Positions 44,660 to 53,890 of a stretch of DNA of 64,000 nt are shown here, in pieces. Each line of letters starts with the position of its first letter. Position 1 is the stretch's first letter. Position numbers and translations under genes: made by a program. The stretch spans positions 1 through 64,000 of the forward strand of contig DATLXH010000157.1 in assembly GCA_035576005.1 (NCBI GenBank). Direction: 5' to 3'. The notes beneath the pieces are model-generated. The model saw only the letters and a list, made by a program, of their open reading frames with translations, had not been told where the DNA came from and ran no database searches. The stretch comes from DATLXH01 sp035576005. Lineage in GTDB: Bacteria; Acidobacteriota; Thermoanaerobaculia; Gp7-AA8.

Positions 44660-46630
44660 TCAAGAGGACCTGACCTCGCCTGTTGCGAACGCGACGAGAT
44701 TCGCGATGGCGATCGGCTTCGTCACGTCGCCGGTTAGCGTAGAGGCCGGAGCGTACTCGGGAATGAGCTGTTGAAGCGCGTGCAGGGCCGCTGGCGCGTC
44801 GAGGTGGGCGCGTGACGTGCGCTCCATCCAGGCGGCGATGCGCTCATGCTGCGGTTGCGTTGATTCCGTGATGACGATCTGAGGGTGCACCGTAGGACGG
44901 ATGTCTTCCCCCTCCAAGCGAATCTCTTCAAAGAGCTTCTCGCCGGAACGCATACCCGTAAAAACGATAGGAATGTCGTCTTCCGTATGGTTCGAGAGGC
45001 GAATGAGGTCTCTTGCAAGATCGGCGATCTTGACCGGCTCGCCCATATCGAGCATGAAAATGTGCCCTGCCACGCCGAGCGTTGCCGCCTGCAGGACAAG
45101 CGAGATCGCCTCTGAAGTGCGGATGAAGTAGCGCGTGACGTCGGGATGCGTCACCGTCACCGGCCCACCCGCTGCGATCTGTTCCTTGAACAATGGGATG
45201 ACGCTGCCGGAGGATCCGATCACGTTTCCGAAACGCACAATCGTCAGCTTCATGTCGGAGTGCCGTGCAACGTCCAGCAGAAGGATCTCCGCCGCGCGTT
45301 TGGTCGCGCCCATTACGCTCGTAGGATTGATGGCTTTGTCAGTCGAGATGCAAACGAACCGCTCGACCGATGCCGTATTACAGATTTCTGCGAGCTTCCG
45401 CGTCGCAAGCGCGTTGTTGCGGAGGTACTCAGGTGGGTTTTCCTCGCCGAGCGGAACGTGCTTGTGAGCGGCGGCGTGAAGCACGATCTGCGGTCGCTCG
45501 CGCATGATTAGCGCGTCCATGATGTCCGCGTCGCCGATGTCGACGAGGTTCGCGGAGATGTTCGAGGAGACCCAACCCGTGTCTCGGCTCAGCCGTTTGC
45601 GCACCTCGTAAAGCGCGAATTCGGAGCGTTCCACGAGTGCGAGACTCTCGGGCTCGAATTGCAGAACCTGCGACGCCAGCTCCGATCCGATCGTTCCGCC
45701 CGCTCCCGTGACCAGGACGCGCTTGCCTTTGAAAAGCTCGCGGACCGGATTGCCGGGGAGCTCGATCTTCTCACGGCGTAGGAGATCTTCGACGTTCACG
45801 GGCCGCAACTGCGTGACGTGGACCTTCCCGCTGACCAGATGGTCGATTCCGGGGATCGTCTTGAAGGGGAGGTCGGCGTCCGACAGGTGCCGGATGACCT
45901 CGCGAATCCGTTTTCCCGAGGCGCTGGGAATGGCGATGAGCGCTTCGTCCACCGAGAGACCGTCGGCGATCTCTGCCGTCCTTTCAATCGGTCCTCGCAC
46001 TTCGATGCCGCGGATCTGCGAGCCCCACTTGGCGCGGTGATCGTCAATGAAGGAGACCACGCTCATGCCGAGCCGCGGGCGATGCTGGATCTCGCGTGCC
46101 AGGGCTTCGCCCGCGTCTCCCGCGCCGATGATCACGACTTTCTTAAGATTCGGTGCAGGCCCATTTTTCTCGCGCGTCCGGTCGCGGCCGACCCGGATGG
46201 CAACCCGTGCGCCAAAAAGCGTAAGTAACGAGAAGGCCCAGTCGATGAGCAACACGCCTCGGGGTCCAGTCACATGTTGCTTCAGTCCGAAATTGTCACC
46301 GAGGTACCAGAGACCCACGAGAACCGCCAGGGCAGAGGTGAGGCCTACGACGAGACGGAGGACGTCGCTGATGCCGACGTATCTCCACCATCCTCGATAG
46401 AAGCCTAAGGCTGCGCCGGCCAGTAGCTGGACTCCCACGACGTAGGGGATCCCCTCTTTGAAGGATTCGAGGAACTCCGGCGGGATGCTGAATTCGAAGC
46501 GGAGGAGCCAGGCGAAGACGTAACAGAGGGTGAAGACGAAGGCGTGGAAGAGAAAGAGCATCGCTACGCGGGCCGCCGTGACGCGGGCGAGGAACGAGGA
46601 AATGAGCCCCTTGGGCCGCGGATCGGTCAT
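44660..46630 (-). CDS. Membrane-bound UDP-GlcNAc C4,6-dehydratase (WbpM/CapD/PglF family)
   Basis: A 656-residue protein with four N-terminal TM helices (AMLFLFHAFVFTLCYVFAWL and following), a CoA-binding-like Rossmann part (KVVIIGAGDAGEALAREI), and a C-terminal dehydratase domain (RVLVTGAGGTIGSELASQVL, HAAAHKHVPL, CISTDKAINPTSVMGATKR, RFGNVIGSSGSVIPLF). The enzyme makes UDP-4-keto-6-deoxy-GlcNAc. That product could serve the 4-reductase at 38026 and the CBS-aminotransferase at 23021. No competing PglF-type enzyme is present, so it may be shared. Confidence 0.93.
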   Translation of the reverse strand: MTDPRPKGLISSFLARVTAARVAMLFLFHAFVFTLCYVFAWLLRFEFSIPPEFLESFKEGIPYVVGVQLLAGAALGFYRGWWRYVGISDVLRLVVGLTSALAVLVGLWYLGDNFGLKQHVTGPRGVLLIDWAFSLLTLFGARVAIRVGRDRTREKNGPAPNLKKVVIIGAGDAGEALAREIQHRPRLGMSVVSFIDDHRAKWGSQIRGIEVRGPIERTAEIADGLSVDEALIAIPSASGKRIREVIRHLSDADLPFKTIPGIDHLVSGKVHVTQLRPVNVEDLLRREKIELPGNPVRELFKGKRVLVTGAGGTIGSELASQVLQFEPESLALVERSEFALYEVRKRLSRDTGWVSSNISANLVDIGDADIMDALIMRERPQIVLHAAAHKHVPLGEENPPEYLRNNALATRKLAEICNTASVERFVCISTDKAINPTSVMGATKRAAEILLLDVARHSDMKLTIVRFGNVIGSSGSVIPLFKEQIAAGGPVTVTHPDVTRYFIRTSEAISLVLQAATLGVAGHIFMLDMGEPVKIADLARDLIRLSNHTEDDIPIVFTGMRSGEKLFEEIRLEGEDIRPTVHPQIVITESTQPQHERIAAWMERTSRAHLDAPAALHALQQLIPEYAPASTLTGDVTKPIAIANLVAFATGEVRSS

Positions 46631-47316
46631 GAGGGTTTTCGCTCCCTGAGCCTTCAGGGGAGGGAGAGTCGTGTGCGTGAGACGTCATTATAAGGAAGTC
46701 AGGGGTGCTTGTGGGAATTTGTGCGTATGAGCTTGCGGAGCTCAGGGCATTGGGCGAGGGATTCCGCCACCCGAAGCCAGGAGGGACGCCTGCGCTACAC
46801 GGATAGCTCACGGCGCCGCGATGCCCGGATTGATCGATTCATTTGTAGGCTTCAGGTCCTTCCATGCCCGCGAGGTCCAGGCAATCGCATTCGGCGACGG
46901 AGCGGAGGGCTGGCCCGCTCAATTGCTGCCTGGCTGGGCATCTACGAAGGGCGAAGGGCTGCGCGTCATTGCGCAAACTCTTCGGCTACTCAGCGCGAGC
47001 CGCATCACGCAGCTGGCCGCCGAGTGCGCCAAGCTGCTGCGATGCGACAGACTTCTGCAACAGCTGGTCGCCGATGCACGTCTCGCCACCGCCTGGATCG
47101 CTGTCAGTCGGCTTTCCGCTCCGAGCGCATCACACGATGCATTGAGCGACGCTGCGCTTTGACCGGGGCTCAGTACCGTCAGGCCTTCGCTGCCTCCAAC
47201 GCTTTCCGGCGGATGTTGCTCGAATCCCTGCTCCAAAACCCCCAACCGAGATTATCGAACGGTCATAGAAGCCTCTTTCCGTGCGGGCCTGACTGATGAA
47301 TCTCGCCTTTCGACAC

Positions 47317-47372
47317 TTGACTCAAGTTCCGACCCCTTGACTCAAGCTCCGACCCCTTGACTCAAGCTCTGA
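47317..47372 (+). repeat. Tandem 20-bp direct repeats, 2.8 copies
   Basis: Two full units TTGACTCAAGYTCCGACCCC (Y = T in the first, C in the second) and a partial third ending CTCTGA. They sit about 70 bases before the IS110 transposase and may mark its left end or its target. Confidence 0.8.
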
Positions 47373-47388
47373 TACGCATATAGCAGGC

Positions 47389-47425
47389 GTGCCGACGTTC
47401 GTGCGGAGCGGCGTACGATCGGCAC
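47389..47425 (+). other. Hairpin upstream of IS110 transposase (possible bridge-RNA remnant)
   Basis: GTGCCGA and TCGGCAC form a 7-bp perfect stem, with further pairing inside (TCGT with ACGA). It ends just before the AAAGGAG ribosome site. IS110-family elements encode a structured bridge RNA in the non-coding end next to the transposase. This could be part of one, but the evidence is only the fold. Confidence 0.35.
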
Positions 47426-47440
47426 CGAAAGGAGCCTGCG

Positions 47441-48181
47441 ATGAATACTTATGCTGCGATCGATCTTCACTCGAACAACGGAGTCCTCACGATCATTGAT
47501 GAGACCGACAAGGTTCTGCGGCAACGGAAGCTTCCCAACGAGCTGGGCGCATTCGTAAACGAGCTCGAGCCATTCCGCGCCACGCTCAAAGGTGTGGCGA
47601 TCGAGTCGACGTTTAACTGGTACTGGCTCGTCGACGGATTGGTCTCGCATGACTTTCCGGCGATGCTGGTGAACACGGCAGCGATTCAGCAGTACAACGG
47701 CCTCAAACGCACCGACGATCAGTACGACACGTGGTGGCTCGCCCACATGATGCGTCTGGGTATTCTGCCGACACGACACATCGTGCCGCGGCAGGAGCGC
47801 GCCGTGCGCGGTCTGTTTCGGAAGCGACTTCGTCTGGTGCAACAGCGCACCGCAAACATCCTGAGCATCCAGAACCTGGAGCAAAGAAACCGGGGGACGA
47901 AAATCGCAGTGAAGGAAGTCAAGAAACTTACTGCAGTGCGAGTGCACGAGCTTTACGACAACGACGATCTCGCTCTGGCGATTACCACGACGCTGAATGT
48001 CATCACCGCGCTCACCGAGCAAATCAATGCTCTCGCAGAGGCAAAGCGTTATTACGATCGGAAGAGCGCAAAGACAAACACCATCGTTGCGACCAAGGCG
48101 ATCGCGCACAAGCTCGCACGGGCCTGCTTCTACGTCCTGCGGGATCAGGTGCCGTTCGATCCCAAGAGAGTATTCGTGTGA
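47441..48181 (+). pseudogene. IS110-family transposase with internal deletion
   Basis: A 246-codon frame. The N-terminal DEDD domain is present (AAIDLHSNNGVLTIIDE, VAIESTFNWYWLVDGL, TDDQYDTWWLAHMMRLG) and the very C-terminus is present (KRYYDRKSAKTNTIVATKAI, LARACFYVLRDQVPFD). The middle part, Transposase_20 with the catalytic Ser and the GIGxxxA helix-hairpin-helix, is missing. The sequence jumps in frame from TEQINALAEA to KRYYDRKSAKTN, whereas full members are about 320-400 residues. AAAGGAG precedes the ATG. It is inactive unless complemented. Confidence 0.85.
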
Positions 48182-48939
48182 GAGCTTGTCCGGTGCGGTC
48201 AGCCAGCATTGGGGTTGGATATCCAAGCCACGAGCTCTGATTGGAGGCCGCACCGGCCAGGGAAGTTGGAGCTATGATGTCCGCGACGAGCGCGAGGGGC
48301 CACGAGGGGTTGGACGCCGGAGCAGCAATGCGCCGGCGAGCCACGAGTTCTGTGCACCTTCCAATTGGACACGCGCTCGTTTTTTACCGATACGTTTCTG
48401 GGACGCGAGACGCGTCAGGGGCGATGCCGGCTCAACAGCCGGCTGATGCCTTGATCCTGATGGGTGACTGGAGCGGACACCATGCCGACTCCGCACGATC
48501 GAAACAACGGGACAGCAGACCTTCAGTTACCAACTTCGCGACCGCCGTTATCAGCAGCGGCTAAACGCCGCTAGGGATTTGCCCGCCCATATTGACAATG
48601 CCTGCTAATGGGCGACCCCAAGGCTCCCCCAAGGCTCCCGACCCAAGGCTCCCAGGGCTCGCCAAGGGCTCGACCTTGATCTCGCGTGTGGCCCTACAGT
48701 CGCCGGGATTCGTGCATCCGATCACGGGGGAGAAGCTCCTTCACCGGGCTGCCAATCTGACCATGGTTGATCGCAAGCCTCGATCGTTTTTCACTGGCAG
48801 TTGGCGTCACGGCCGCAGTCGCCATTGGGGCTGCGAGGCAAGGGAGCAGACGTTGCTCTCCCGTCATTCCATTCGATGGCGTAGATGATGACTGCTGGTC
48901 TGCACGAGTATAGTACGTGGCTAAGCGTAGGGGGCACGG
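48182..48939. other. Intergenic region with IS110 3' hairpin and short GC repeats
   Basis: Holds an inverted repeat CCGGTGCGG/CCGCACCGG (48190-48198 with 48248-48256) enclosing the palindrome TTGGATATCCAA (48215-48226), probably the 3' non-coding end of the IS110 element. Three copies of CCAAGGCTCCC lie at 48618-48653. TATAGT at 48909-48914 may be the -10 box of the next gene. No coding frame is supported. Confidence 0.5.
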
Positions 48940-49560
48940 ATGGAGATCAGTCAAGTTTTGCGTTCCGGGTTTGGCAGGCTATTCATGAGAGCACAAGGCG
49001 TTAGAGGGTCGATATCGATGGTGCCGCCCAACGTCGCATTCGTGCACTATGGATGTGGCAGTGTCGTTCGCCCGAAATGGCTCAACCTCGATATTTATCC
49101 GGCATTCCTGGTGCAGTCAGAGCTGCGTCCACATTATCAGCAGGTCTCCCTCGCTCACGTGCACCCGTTCCCCGATAACTCGTTTGCATTTGCGTACTGT
49201 GAGGATCTGATCGAGCATCTGTCTCAATCCGATTCGTTGACGTTTCTCACTGAGGTGTTCAGAACGCTAAAGGAGGGTGGAGTGTTTCGTCTGTCATCTC
49301 CTGGTTTGCGAGGCGTTTTGCGTCGACACTACCGAGCTGCTACCTATAGTGCCGCGATCGTAGGCAAGAGTGAGGCGTACACACCCTGGGGCCACGTTCA
49401 CTTCTACTGTGAGGAATCGCTAGAACTAGTGGCGCGACATATTGGATTCAGAAATATTACGTTCCACGGGTTCGGCGAGTCGCAACACGATGAGTTTCGC
49501 GGGATGGATACTCGACAGAACCAGGCCGATCTCAATCTTTTCGCGGAGCTGACGAAGTAG
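48940..49560 (+). CDS. SAM-dependent methyltransferase-like protein
   Basis: A 206-residue class I methyltransferase-like protein: FVHYGCGSVVRPKWLNLDI (motif I), then HPFPDNSFAFAYCEDLIEHL and LTEVFRTLKEGGVFRLSSPG. This FPDNSF...EHL...LKxGG pattern is that of the Methyltransf_11-like proteins common in glycan loci. AGGGGG lies six bases before the ATG. It stands alone between the IS110 remnant and the second PCP gene. Confidence 0.75.
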   Translation: MEISQVLRSGFGRLFMRAQGVRGSISMVPPNVAFVHYGCGSVVRPKWLNLDIYPAFLVQSELRPHYQQVSLAHVHPFPDNSFAFAYCEDLIEHLSQSDSLTFLTEVFRTLKEGGVFRLSSPGLRGVLRRHYRAATYSAAIVGKSEAYTPWGHVHFYCEESLELVARHIGFRNITFHGFGESQHDEFRGMDTRQNQADLNLFAELTK

Positions 49561-49621
49561 CGGCAGTTTCAAACCGTGATCCCTCTCTTCGCGACACCCT
49601 CGAGATCACATCGTTCGGTGA

Positions 49622-49790
49622 CGGGCTCCGGTCGTGGCGGCATGGACCACTTACACTTTTTACCTGGTCTCATACGACATCTTTGTCTGGACGAAGTTTG
49701 TACTGTCCGACATGCTTTTTCTCCTCAGCGCGTTTGCCATCTTCTATTTTGATCTCGACAAAATTAATTCATGCCGACAGTTCAAAGAGC
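49622..49790 (+). pseudogene. Fragment of a polytopic membrane protein (possible GT39-like)
   Basis: An open stretch after a stop reads WTTYTFYLVSYDIFVWTKF then VLSDMLFLLSAFAIFYFDL. The (F/Y)xLSDxLFxLLxxxAIF pattern resembles the first periplasmic loop and following helix of dolichyl-P-mannosyl- or ArnT-like glycosyltransferases. Only about 50 residues remain; beyond them the frame is antisense to the PCP gene. No start or rest of gene. Confidence 0.4.
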
Positions 49791-49809
49791 CGAGGCATAG
49801 CGCTCATAG

Positions 49810-51456
49810 TCAGACGTGCGGAGGGGTGCCGTTGACCAGGGGCTCGCCAACATTGACGCGCTCGACGCGGCGCGTCTGTCGAGTCATCATCTCGTCCTCG
49901 CTCCGGAGACGCCCATGTAGAAGGCATCCGAGTAAGACCAGAGGAACGGAGATGAGCATGAGGATCAAGCCGGGCAGTAGGAGCTTGCTCACGAACAGCG
50001 ATCTCTCCACGATTCGGGATGATGGAGACGTCACGCTGTAGAGCACGTTCGAAGCATTCAACTGCTGCGACAGGAGTTGATAGATTGAATCAACCTGGTT
50101 CACGACCAGAACGGTTTCCTCGAAAGCCTGCTGGAATTGTTGCCGGATTGACTGCTCGACCTGCTCGTTGGTCGTAGCGCGAGCCTCGAAACCGGCAAGC
50201 GACGCGAGTAGAGTCTGGTAATAAGCAACCTCAGTTTGTAGAGGAACGGCACTGAGGGATTCTTCGCGAATGTTGTCGGAGAGCTTTCTCCGGTACTCGA
50301 GGTCGCTTGCCTGTTCGCTGATCTGAATCAAACGATCCAGGAAGCTTTCACTGAACTGCGGAATGACGGTATCTCCAGTCAGTCCTCGGCCACCCGCCGA
50401 CGTTCTGTCCGTGCTGTCGCGATCTGCGGCACGTTCGCCCGGCTTCTGCTGGAGGTATGTATTGAGAGCGTCGTGATGGATGCGGAGTCTTCGCTCGTGC
50501 TCCTGAACCTCTATTTCGTTTTGTTCCAGCTGGGCTCGAAGGAATCGGATCGAACCAGTGGCGTCTTTCGCTGCGCCTCGTGCCCTGACGGTTTCGAGAA
50601 GAGGTTGAAGCCGGTATCTTAGAATTTCGTTGAGCTGCAGCTGTATCTCAGCCAGCGAAACCTTGCGAGGGCCGACCCTGAGCACCTTCGATCCCGGAGT
50701 GGCCATGAGATCTGAGACGTTCCGTTGGATCCTTCGGAGCTTGGACCGGAGTATGTCGGTGGCAACCAGGTAGTCATACTCTCGGAGTTTCGTCTCATCG
50801 AGAATGTTTCGGGAAAGCAGAGGAAAGTTCAACCGCAAGGCGCCTCTTTCCTTGACCGACTGATCGGACCACAGAGTGACCGCATCGGAAAGGATTTTCT
50901 GGGACAACGCCGGAGGGATGTGACCTCGGTTCCTGCGATCAACCAGACTCAGCGTGAACTCGGTGTTGCTCAACGACTGGCGCTTGAGGCGGAATTCACC
51001 TTCCAGTCTTTCACGCTCCACAGCACCGAGTTTTGCGTCGGTGAACTTCGCGCCATACTCACGGTCCAGGGCGTCGATGGCCGGATTGGCTGCAGCTACG
51101 AAGAGCATGCTCTTGAACCGGGGAAAGGGTATGTAGCGCTTGAGATCGTTGTCTTCGTAGACGCGAATGAGAACAGGCGTACTGAGAAGATCTGTAGGAC
51201 TGAACCGCGTGCCGTTCGGGTAAGTTCCCTTCTCCGCGCCTTCGAACTCGATCCGGAACCCGATGGTGGTAACCGCTTGACTGGGTGCTATCTGGTATCG
51301 GATTGCGACGTAGATTGTGTAGAGCAGGGCGATCGCGCCGAGGGTGCCTGCGATGACGTTCCTGTATGCCCAGAGAGTATCGAAGATCGCGCGAAGCGAA
51401 ATGGCGGGCGGCTCGGAATCATCGTAACTAGGGTCGGTCGAGGTTCTTGGCTGCAT
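49810..51456 (-). CDS. Wzz/PCP-like two-TM polysaccharide protein, copy 2
   Basis: A 548-residue inner-membrane protein with TM1 near residues 34-54 (NVIAGTLGAIALLYTIYVAI), a long charged coiled region, and TM2 near residues 495-520 (LLLPGLILMLISVPLVLLGC) with a cytosolic tail. Clearly paralogous to the protein at 3150-4772 along its length: FRIEFEGAEKGTYPNGTRFS, TPVLIRVYEDNDLKRYI, ERERLEGEFRLKRQSLS, QFSESFLDRLI. The same AGGAGAATC precedes the ATG. No palindrome lies upstream; that element is 2.4 kb away before the regulator. Probably the chain-length or export partner of locus B. Confidence 0.78.
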   Translation of the reverse strand: MQPRTSTDPSYDDSEPPAISLRAIFDTLWAYRNVIAGTLGAIALLYTIYVAIRYQIAPSQAVTTIGFRIEFEGAEKGTYPNGTRFSPTDLLSTPVLIRVYEDNDLKRYIPFPRFKSMLFVAAANPAIDALDREYGAKFTDAKLGAVERERLEGEFRLKRQSLSNTEFTLSLVDRRNRGHIPPALSQKILSDAVTLWSDQSVKERGALRLNFPLLSRNILDETKLREYDYLVATDILRSKLRRIQRNVSDLMATPGSKVLRVGPRKVSLAEIQLQLNEILRYRLQPLLETVRARGAAKDATGSIRFLRAQLEQNEIEVQEHERRLRIHHDALNTYLQQKPGERAADRDSTDRTSAGGRGLTGDTVIPQFSESFLDRLIQISEQASDLEYRRKLSDNIREESLSAVPLQTEVAYYQTLLASLAGFEARATTNEQVEQSIRQQFQQAFEETVLVVNQVDSIYQLLSQQLNASNVLYSVTSPSSRIVERSLFVSKLLLPGLILMLISVPLVLLGCLLHGRLRSEDEMMTRQTRRVERVNVGEPLVNGTPPHV

Positions 51457-51630
51457 GATTCTCCTGGGATGTCGGGTCTGGCAGTTTCGACAGAGGATAC
51501 TGGGAGGGGCAACGGGCGTCTACTTTCCGATGGTCAGGTCCGCCGTCTGAACCGGGGACATCGCCGCGGATAGTATGTGTCGCGTGGATCATTCCGCCGC
51601 CACGCAGAAGGTGACTACGACGCCTCGCTG

Positions 51631-52644
51631 CTACGTGCCGGAGTCTTTCAGCAGGAGCTCCTGCCCGGCCAGTCGCAGGTCATGATCCACCATGATCTTG
51701 ACGAGTTGCTTAAAATCAACCTCTGGCGCCCAGCCGAGGATCCTTTTTGCCTTGGAAGCATCACCTATGAGCAAGTCCACCTCCGTGGGTCGATAGTAGC
51801 GAGGATCGATCTCTACGTACCGGGACCAATCGAGGTCGAGGTATCCGAAGACTTCAGTGAGAAATTCTTTCACGGACCGGGTCTCGCCAGTTGCGATGAC
51901 GAAGTCGTCGGCCTGCTCCGTTTGTAACATCAGCCACATTGCCTTCACATAGTCCCTGGCGTAGCCCCAGTCGCGCTTGGCCTCGAGGTTCCCAAGAAAC
52001 AGTTTCTTCTGGAGACCTAATTTGATTCGCGTAGCGGCGCGGGTGATTTTTCGAGTGACGAAAGTTTCCCCCCTTCGCTCGGATTCGTGATTGAACAGAA
52101 TCCCGTTGCAGGCAAACAGATCGTAGGATTCGCGGTAGTTCACCACGATGTGGTAGGCATATGCCTTGGCGCAGGCATAGGGGGATCTCGGATAGAAGGG
52201 AGTCGTTTCGCGCTGGGGTATCTCAGCGACCTTGCCGTATAACTCGGACGAGGACGCCTGATAAAATCTGGGGCGCATTCCCGTCTCGCGAATCGCCTCG
52301 AGCAGCCGGACAGTTCCGAGGGCGGTGACTTCCGCCGTGTACTCAGGCACGTCGAAGCTCACCCGGACGTGGGACTGAGCGCCGAGATTGTAGATCTCGT
52401 CGGGCTCTGTCTGGCGCAGGATCATGTTGAGCGAACTGGAATCATTCAGGTCGCCGTACAGGAGAGTCAGGGCTGGTCCACTCTCGTGAGGATCGTGATA
52501 GAGGTGATCGATTCTGCCTGTATTGAAAGACGATGATCGTCGGATGACGCCGAAAACTTCATAGCCTTTTTCGAGCAGCAGTTCAGTGAGGAACGATCCG
52601 TCCTGCCCTGTGATGCCGGTGATGAGCGCTTTCTTCTTTTTCAT
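51631..52644 (-). CDS. gmd: GDP-mannose 4,6-dehydratase
   Basis: A 337-residue extended SDR: ALITGITGQDGSFLTELLLE, NLGAQSHVRVSFDVPEYTAE, QASSSELYGKVAEIPQRE, YPRSPYACAKAYAYHI (catalytic Tyr/Lys), FNHESERRGETFVTRKI and RDWGYARDYVKAMW. It makes GDP-4-keto-6-deoxy-mannose, the precursor of GDP-L-fucose and other 6-deoxyhexoses. It is divergent from fcl (172 bases between). At 337 residues it is slightly short of most Gmd proteins, without visible loss. Confidence 0.96.
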   Translation of the reverse strand: MKKKKALITGITGQDGSFLTELLLEKGYEVFGVIRRSSSFNTGRIDHLYHDPHESGPALTLLYGDLNDSSSLNMILRQTEPDEIYNLGAQSHVRVSFDVPEYTAEVTALGTVRLLEAIRETGMRPRFYQASSSELYGKVAEIPQRETTPFYPRSPYACAKAYAYHIVVNYRESYDLFACNGILFNHESERRGETFVTRKITRAATRIKLGLQKKLFLGNLEAKRDWGYARDYVKAMWLMLQTEQADDFVIATGETRSVKEFLTEVFGYLDLDWSRYVEIDPRYYRPTEVDLLIGDASKAKRILGWAPEVDFKQLVKIMVDHDLRLAGQELLLKDSGT

Positions 52645-52816
52645 TCAAACCTGGGTGGTTCATCGTAATTTTGTGCTGTTCTTTCCAAAGGTGCGAAATG
52701 AAACTGCGCGAGCCATGTTATCCACCGAGCAGCTTCTGCATTCATCGTACACGCTATCGACGTCCCCGACCGCTCTGGGTTGATCATCGTTACTGGCGAG
52801 ACGGCGGAGAGTCAAG

Positions 52817-53776
52817 ATGCCAATCATGAACCGTGAAAGCAATATTTTCGTAGCAGGACATCGAGGTCTCGTCGGTTCTGCCATCGTACGGAAGCTCCGC
52901 GCTCAGGGTGGCGTGAAGTTGCTGCTTCGCACCAGGAACGAGCTCGACCTGCTGAATCAGGCGGCGGTGAACCGGTTCTTCGAGGATAATCAGGTGGACG
53001 AGGTTTACCTGGCGGCGGCCCGCGTGGGGGGGATTTATGCGAACTCGACCAGGCAGACCGACTTTCTATACGAAAATCTCGTCATCGCGACAAACGTCAT
53101 TCACGCGGCGGCCGAAGCCGGCGTCGCGAAGTTAATATTCTTTGGGAGCTCATGCATTTATCCACGGATGGCTCCGCAGCCCATCAAGGAGAGCTCCCTG
53201 CTCACCGGACCGCTCGAGCCGACCAACGAGGGGTATGCACTGGCCAAGATCGCGGGGCTGAAGTTGTGCGAGCTCTATCGGCGGCAGTTCGGGAAGTCCT
53301 TCATTTCCGCGATGCCGACCAACCTGTACGGACCCGGCGATAATTTCAGTGCCATGAGCTCTCATGTCATTCCGGGATTGATGCGGAGGTTCCATCAGGC
53401 GCGGGAAAGCGGGTTGAGAGAGGTGATCGTCTGGGGAACTGGAACTCCCCTGCGGGAGTTCCTCCATGTCGACGACCTTGCGGAAGCGTCGTTGTTGCTC
53501 ATGAAGGTATACGACGAGGACTCGACGATCAACGTCGGATCGAGTGAGGAACACACCATCAGTGAGCTTGCGGAGATGATGAAGCGCGCGGTAGGTTACG
53601 AAGGGACGATCGTGTTCGACCGCTCCAAACCTGACGGGACTCCTCGCAAGATTCTGGACTCCTCGCGGATCGCAGCACTTGGCTGGAAGCCCTCCCGGGG
53701 CTTACAGCTGGGACTCGAAGAAACCTACCGATGGGCCTTGAGTGAGGGGGTTTTTCTCTCAGACCGCGAGCGTTGA
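52817..53776 (+). CDS. fcl: GDP-L-fucose synthase
   Basis: A 319-residue bifunctional 3,5-epimerase/4-reductase: IFVAGHRGLVGSAIVRKL, FGSSCIYPRMAPQPIKES, GYALAKIAGLKLCELY (Tyr/Lys), PTNLYGPGDNFSAMSSHVI and REFLHVDDLAEASLLL. It reduces the Gmd product to GDP-L-fucose. ATG 52817 is used, and the second ATG at 52826 is possible. Divergent from gmd, which suggests a shared promoter region 52645-52816. Confidence 0.95.
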   Translation: MPIMNRESNIFVAGHRGLVGSAIVRKLRAQGGVKLLLRTRNELDLLNQAAVNRFFEDNQVDEVYLAAARVGGIYANSTRQTDFLYENLVIATNVIHAAAEAGVAKLIFFGSSCIYPRMAPQPIKESSLLTGPLEPTNEGYALAKIAGLKLCELYRRQFGKSFISAMPTNLYGPGDNFSAMSSHVIPGLMRRFHQARESGLREVIVWGTGTPLREFLHVDDLAEASLLLMKVYDEDSTINVGSSEEHTISELAEMMKRAVGYEGTIVFDRSKPDGTPRKILDSSRIAALGWKPSRGLQLGLEETYRWALSEGVFLSDRER

Positions 53777-53864
53777 GCGGCTCTGAGGAGCGATCGAAAC
53801 CCCAGCTTCAATCAATCCCTAGTGCGCAGACTTGACTTCAGTGCGCCATCCTGCTCGAATGACG

Positions 53865-53885
53865 TGCGTTCAATCATTGAACATA
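53865..53885. promoter_or_regulatory. Palindrome upstream of regulator 2 (candidate operator)
   Basis: TGCGTTCA, a 5-nt centre (ATCAT), then TGAACATA: 21 bp with the first half-site identical to that at 4884-4904 and the second differing at two positions. The inner 15 bases form GTTCAAT-C-ATTGAAC. It ends 5 nt before the regulator ATG at 53891, the same placement as copy 1. Conservation between two diverged genes argues for an operator bound by the regulators. Confidence 0.7.
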
Positions 53886-53890
53886 CCTGC

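Larger units (their letters stand above)
46631..47440. other. Intergenic region before IS110 remnant, no supported gene
   Basis: About 800 bases. A 113-codon plus-strand frame (46821-47162) reads like a helical protein (VIAQTLRLLSASRITQLAAE), and the sequence continues in another frame to about 47280 (QYRQAFAASNAFRRMLLE). I cannot link either to a family; a decayed gene is possible. The end of the region holds tandem repeats (47317-47372) and a hairpin (47389-47425) belonging to the IS110 element. Confidence 0.4.

Noticed and set aside
46821..47162. 113-codon plus-strand frame
   Set aside because: Helical-looking but no recognisable family and the minus strand is equally open; kept only as a note in the region entry.
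47317..47372. Possible CRISPR start
   Set aside because: The units are contiguous direct repeats with no spacers between them and no cas genes in the window.
50725..51573. 282-codon plus-strand open frame
   Set aside because: Antisense to PCP copy 2, which is clearly coding on the minus strand.
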